A stretch of 7,075 nt of DNA, taken from DATBAK01 sp036787815 (GTDB lineage Bacteria > Actinomycetota > Acidimicrobiia > IMCC26256 > PALSA-610). Position numbers and translations under genes: made by a program. Below the pieces are notes generated by a model. The model ran no database searches and was not told the origin of the DNA. It saw only the letters and a program-made list of their open reading frames with translations. Positions within the stretch are counted from its first letter, which is position 1; each line of letters starts with the position of its first letter. Below are positions 5,067 to 7,075 of this stretch, one piece after another. Where the stretch lies: the NCBI GenBank assembly GCA_036787815.1, contig DAIQOP010000204.1:1-7075 (forward strand). Reading direction: 5' to 3'.

Positions 5067-6573
5067 AGGCGCAGAGGCGCACGAACGTGTAGCCGCGGGA
5101 GCGCAATCCCCCGATGATCGCCGGGAGCGCGGCGACGGTCTGACTCCGATCGCCCCCGCCGTCGTGGAGGATGACGACCAGACCCCGGCCGGTCGCCGTG
5201 GCGAGCACCCGAGAGGCGATGACGCCCGCGCCCGGCTGCTCGTAGTCGGAAGGGTCGACGTTCCACAGGACCTGCGAGAGTCCGAGCTTCGCGCCCTCGG
5301 CCGTGACCGTGCTGTTCGTCGACCCGAACGGAGGGCGGAAGCATGTCGGTCGGTGGCCGGTCGCGGCCTGGACCGCGTTCGCGCCCCGGGTGAGCTCGTC
5401 GTCGATCGCAGGGATCGGGAGACGGGCGAGATCGGCGTGGTCCCAGCTGTGGTCCTGCACCGACATCCCCGCGTTCGCCTCGGCGGCGAGCAGGTCGGGG
5501 CGCGCCGCGGCCAGGGAGCCGACCGGGAAGAACGTCGCGGGAACGCGTTCGCGCGTGAGTGCCGCGAGCACCGCGGGGGTGTCGGGGCCGGGGCCGTCGT
5601 CGAACGTGAGCGCCACCTCGTGGGGACCGACCCAGGCGCGTTGGCCCGCCCGCAGGAGTTCGAGGAGCGAGAGCGCGAAGCCCGACGACGAAGCCCAGGG
5701 TGTTGCGATGCCGACGACGGGTGCCGCAAGCCGGATCGTCGGCAGTCGGACCGTCGCCGCATCACCGACCGCCCGCACGGTCCCGTCGGCGAAGGCGATC
5801 CAGTACCCGGCTCCCGTCGGCGTCGGGACGAGGCCGACCGCGAGCGCTGATGCGCCCGCCGTGACGGGAAGCGACGCGGCTCGGCCGAAGTGATCGACGC
5901 GTCCGTCGCGCCGGAGCAGCCAGTAGCCGTCGCCCTTCGGTGTCGCAGCGAGCGCCGCGATCGCGGGTGTCGCGCCTCCGCCTCCGAGGCTGCCGAAGAA
6001 GTGCGCGTCGCCGAAGCTGAACACGCCTCCGTCGGCGGCGACGAGCCAGTAGCCGTTGCCGGAAGGTGTCGGCACCATCCCGGCGATCGGTTGATTGAGG
6101 TGCCGGGCTCCGAGGCTGCCGTGGAACCGCGCGGCGCCGAAGCTGAACACGCCTCCGTCGGCGGCGACGAGCCAGTAGCCCGGGCCGTTCGGCGTGGCGA
6201 CCATGTCGACGATCGGCTGGTTGAGGTGAGTCGAACCCAGGCTTCCGGAGAAGCGCGCGTCGCCGAAGCTGAACACCCCTCCGTCGAGCGCCGCGAGCCA
6301 GTAACCCCTGCCGCCGGGGGTGCCGGCGACCGCGATCACGGGTTGGTTGAGGTGCCGGCCGCCGAGGCTGCCCCGGAACGGCGCGCTCCCGAGTGCGAAC
6401 ACGCCCCCGTCGGTCGCGGCGAGCCATCCGGGCGGTGCGATCACCGAACCGCTGCCCGTCCGGGTGGCGGCGGACGCCGCGTACCCCGAGCCCGACAAGG
6501 TGAGCACGACCACGAGCGAGGCGGCGACGCGCCACGGGCGGGTCGGGCGCGGTGGAGGCATTGCCGCCATCAT
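5065..6573 (-). CDS. Exported propeller-like repeat protein fused to a CE4 polysaccharide deacetylase
   Basis: Encodes 502 residues from ATG 6573; ATGs at 6570 and 6561 are also possible. The frame is open back to 7017, but that part is Arg/Pro/Ser-rich and antisense to the hydrolase gene. Residues 14-36 form a signal peptide ending 'YAASAA'. Residues 48-300 hold six ~42-residue repeats ('GYWLVAADGGVFSFGDA-F-GSLG--HLNQPI--M--TP'). Residues 317-500 are a NodB/CE4 domain that removes N-acetyl groups from peptidoglycan or a similar glycan outside the cell. Its motifs are intact: TFDDGP (323-328, catalytic-base Asp325 and metal-binding Asp326), HSWDH (metal ligands His375 and His379), RPPFG (413-417), DPSDY (440-444, Tyr where Trp is common) and LHDGG (catalytic His470). 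All metal ligands are present, so activity is expected. The substrate cannot be told from sequence; the repeats may bind the glycan or cell surface. No ribosome site is evident. Confidence 0.93.
   Translation of the reverse strand: MMAAMPPPRPTRPWRVAASLVVVLTLSGSGYAASAATRTGSGSVIAPPGWLAATDGGVFALGSAPFRGSLGGRHLNQPVIAVAGTPGGRGYWLAALDGGVFSFGDARFSGSLGSTHLNQPIVDMVATPNGPGYWLVAADGGVFSFGAARFHGSLGARHLNQPIAGMVPTPSGNGYWLVAADGGVFSFGDAHFFGSLGGGGATPAIAALAATPKGDGYWLLRRDGRVDHFGRAASLPVTAGASALAVGLVPTPTGAGYWIAFADGTVRAVGDAATVRLPTIRLAAPVVGIATPWASSSGFALSLLELLRAGQRAWVGPHEVALTFDDGPGPDTPAVLAALTRERVPATFFPVGSLAAARPDLLAAEANAGMSVQDHSWDHADLARLPIPAIDDELTRGANAVQAATGHRPTCFRPPFGSTNSTVTAEGAKLGLSQVLWNVDPSDYEQPGAGVIASRVLATATGRGLVVILHDGGGDRSQTVAALPAIIGGLRSRGYTFVRLCA
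5683..6432 (-). repeat. Six ~42-residue 'GYWLVAADGGVFSFG' repeats
   Basis: G(Y)W markers fall at residues 49, 90, 132, 174, 216 and 256, with a vestigial 'GFA' at 298, so the period is 40-42 residues. Units 2-4 are closely alike and bases 6009-6054 equal 6135-6180 over 46 bp, exactly 126 bp (42 codons) apart. The last two units are degenerate. The pattern recurs in exported proteins of Acidimicrobiia. Aromatic-plus-DG strands of this length suggest beta-propeller blades, but the fold is inferred. Confidence 0.83.
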
Positions 6574-6643
6574 GACCGATCGGTACCGGCGCGGCCCTGA
6601 TCCGTGGCAACATGGTGACCGCGCGTGAAAGCCCGGGGGGGCA
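6574..6643. promoter_or_regulatory. Divergent intergenic region between the deacetylase and hydrolase genes
   Basis: Seventy bases separate the two divergent starts and must carry both promoters. On the minus strand TTGCCA (6610-6605) resembles a -35 box, but no good -10 follows. Two adjoining palindromes, ACCGATCGGT (6575-6584) and CGGTACCG (6581-6588), lie against the deacetylase start and could be an operator; short palindromes are frequent in such DNA. Confidence 0.4.
6635..6641 (+). promoter_or_regulatory. G-run acting as ribosome site for the hydrolase
   Basis: Seven consecutive G residues end two bases before ATG 6644. Its upstream part can pair with the anti-Shine-Dalgarno CCUCC at a short spacing. 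An in-frame TGA at 6626-6628 rules out any start upstream of it, and no start codon lies between, so ATG 6644 is the first possible start. Confidence 0.45.
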
Positions 6644-7075
6644 ATGCAACGAACGGTCTCGGATCTTCTGCGGCTCGTGGTGGGCGACGCCGTGCCCGAC
6701 CCGGTCGTGCGCGACGACGGCCGGATGGGGCCGGGGCTGCCGTTCGGCCGCCGGGTCCGGCTCCCGGGGCGGGGCACCACCTTCGTCCGGGAGATCGCCG
6801 GGCCGCCGGGGGCGCCGACCCTGGTGCTCCTCCACGGGTTCATGGCGAGCGGCGGCCTCAACTGGTTTCGCACCTTCGACGCGTTGAGCCGGGAGTTCCA
6901 CGTGGTCGCGCCGGACCTGCGTGGCCACGGCCGCGGCATCCGCTCCCGTAGGCACATGCGGCTCGCCGACTGCGCCGACGACGTCGCGGCCCTCGTGCAG
7001 GAGCTCGGCGGCGACAAGGTGATCGCCGCGGGCTACTCGATGGGCGGCCCGGTCGCGCAGCTCCTGTGGCGGCGG
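6644..7075 (+). CDS. Alpha/beta hydrolase, N-terminal part (cut by window edge)
   Basis: The frame runs from ATG 6644 to the window end, 144 residues with no stop, nearly all codons ending in G or C. Features of the alpha/beta hydrolase fold appear in order: strand plus oxyanion motif LHGF (63-66), 'VVAPDLRGHG' (87-96), and the nucleophile elbow GYSMGG (130-135) with Ser132 as the predicted nucleophile. The catalytic Asp and His normally lie 90-150 residues further on, outside the window. There is no signal peptide, so it is probably cytoplasmic. Families with this layout include esterases, lipases, epoxide hydrolases and haloperoxidase-like enzymes; the substrate cannot be assigned. It is divergent from the deacetylase gene, 70 bases away, and might share control with it. 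Confidence 0.9.
   Translation, partial: MQRTVSDLLRLVVGDAVPDPVVRDDGRMGPGLPFGRRVRLPGRGTTFVREIAGPPGAPTLVLLHGFMASGGLNWFRTFDALSREFHVVAPDLRGHGRGIRSRRHMRLADCADDVAALVQELGGDKVIAAGYSMGGPVAQLLWRR

Noticed and set aside
4308..5765. A 485-codon minus-strand frame spanning the lipoprotein and part of the deacetylase
   Set aside because: It is antisense to the lipoprotein and out of frame with the deacetylase, with low-complexity Arg/Ser-rich translation.
6574..7017. A 148-residue N-terminal extension of the deacetylase
   Set aside because: It would put the signal peptide deep inside the protein, is Arg/Pro/Ser-rich, and lies antisense to the well-supported hydrolase gene.

Overview
The window is very GC-rich, and the third codon positions of the real reading frames are almost all G or C. 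It encodes mostly exported proteins. Several traits point to a high-GC actinobacterium, most likely class Acidimicrobiia (Ilumatobacter/Iamia-like): a Thr-rich lipoprotein with a Gmad2 domain, 'GYWLVAADGG' repeats fused to a polysaccharide deacetylase, and a long secreted chain of Ig-like and IPT domains. This placement rests on protein style and has not been checked by a search.

Layout from left to right: (i) 1-49, the probable C-terminal tail of a plus-strand gene; (ii) 50-168, a gene-free strip holding a small stem-loop and a perfect 34-bp palindrome, probably a terminator; (iii) 169-4083 on the minus strand, a 1304-residue secreted multidomain protein with a signal peptide, an unassigned beta-rich head, three 98-residue Ig-like repeats, three ~90-residue Ig-like repeats and two IPT/TIG domains; (iv) 4084-4313, a divergent intergenic region; (v) 4314-5039 on the plus strand, a 241-residue Gmad2 lipoprotein; (vi) a 25-bp convergent gap with a hairpin; (vii) 5065-6573 on the minus strand, a 502-residue exported protein with six ~42-residue propeller-like repeats followed by an intact CE4 (NodB) polysaccharide deacetylase domain; (viii) 6574-6643, a short divergent intergenic region; (ix) 6644 to the right edge on the plus strand, the first 144 residues of an alpha/beta hydrolase.

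The genes alternate in strand (+, -, +, -, +), so nothing in the window forms an operon. What the three complete genes share is location: all carry export signals and probably act at or outside the cell envelope. The deacetylase has a predictable chemistry (removal of N-acetyl groups from peptidoglycan or another glycan). The lipoprotein and the Ig/IPT protein look like binding or scaffolding proteins with no visible catalytic site.

I see no mobile element, CRISPR array, tRNA, rRNA, phage gene or defence system. The most interesting items are the unassigned ~260-residue head of the Ig/IPT protein, the repeat-to-deacetylase fusion, and the recent-looking internal duplications in both genes.
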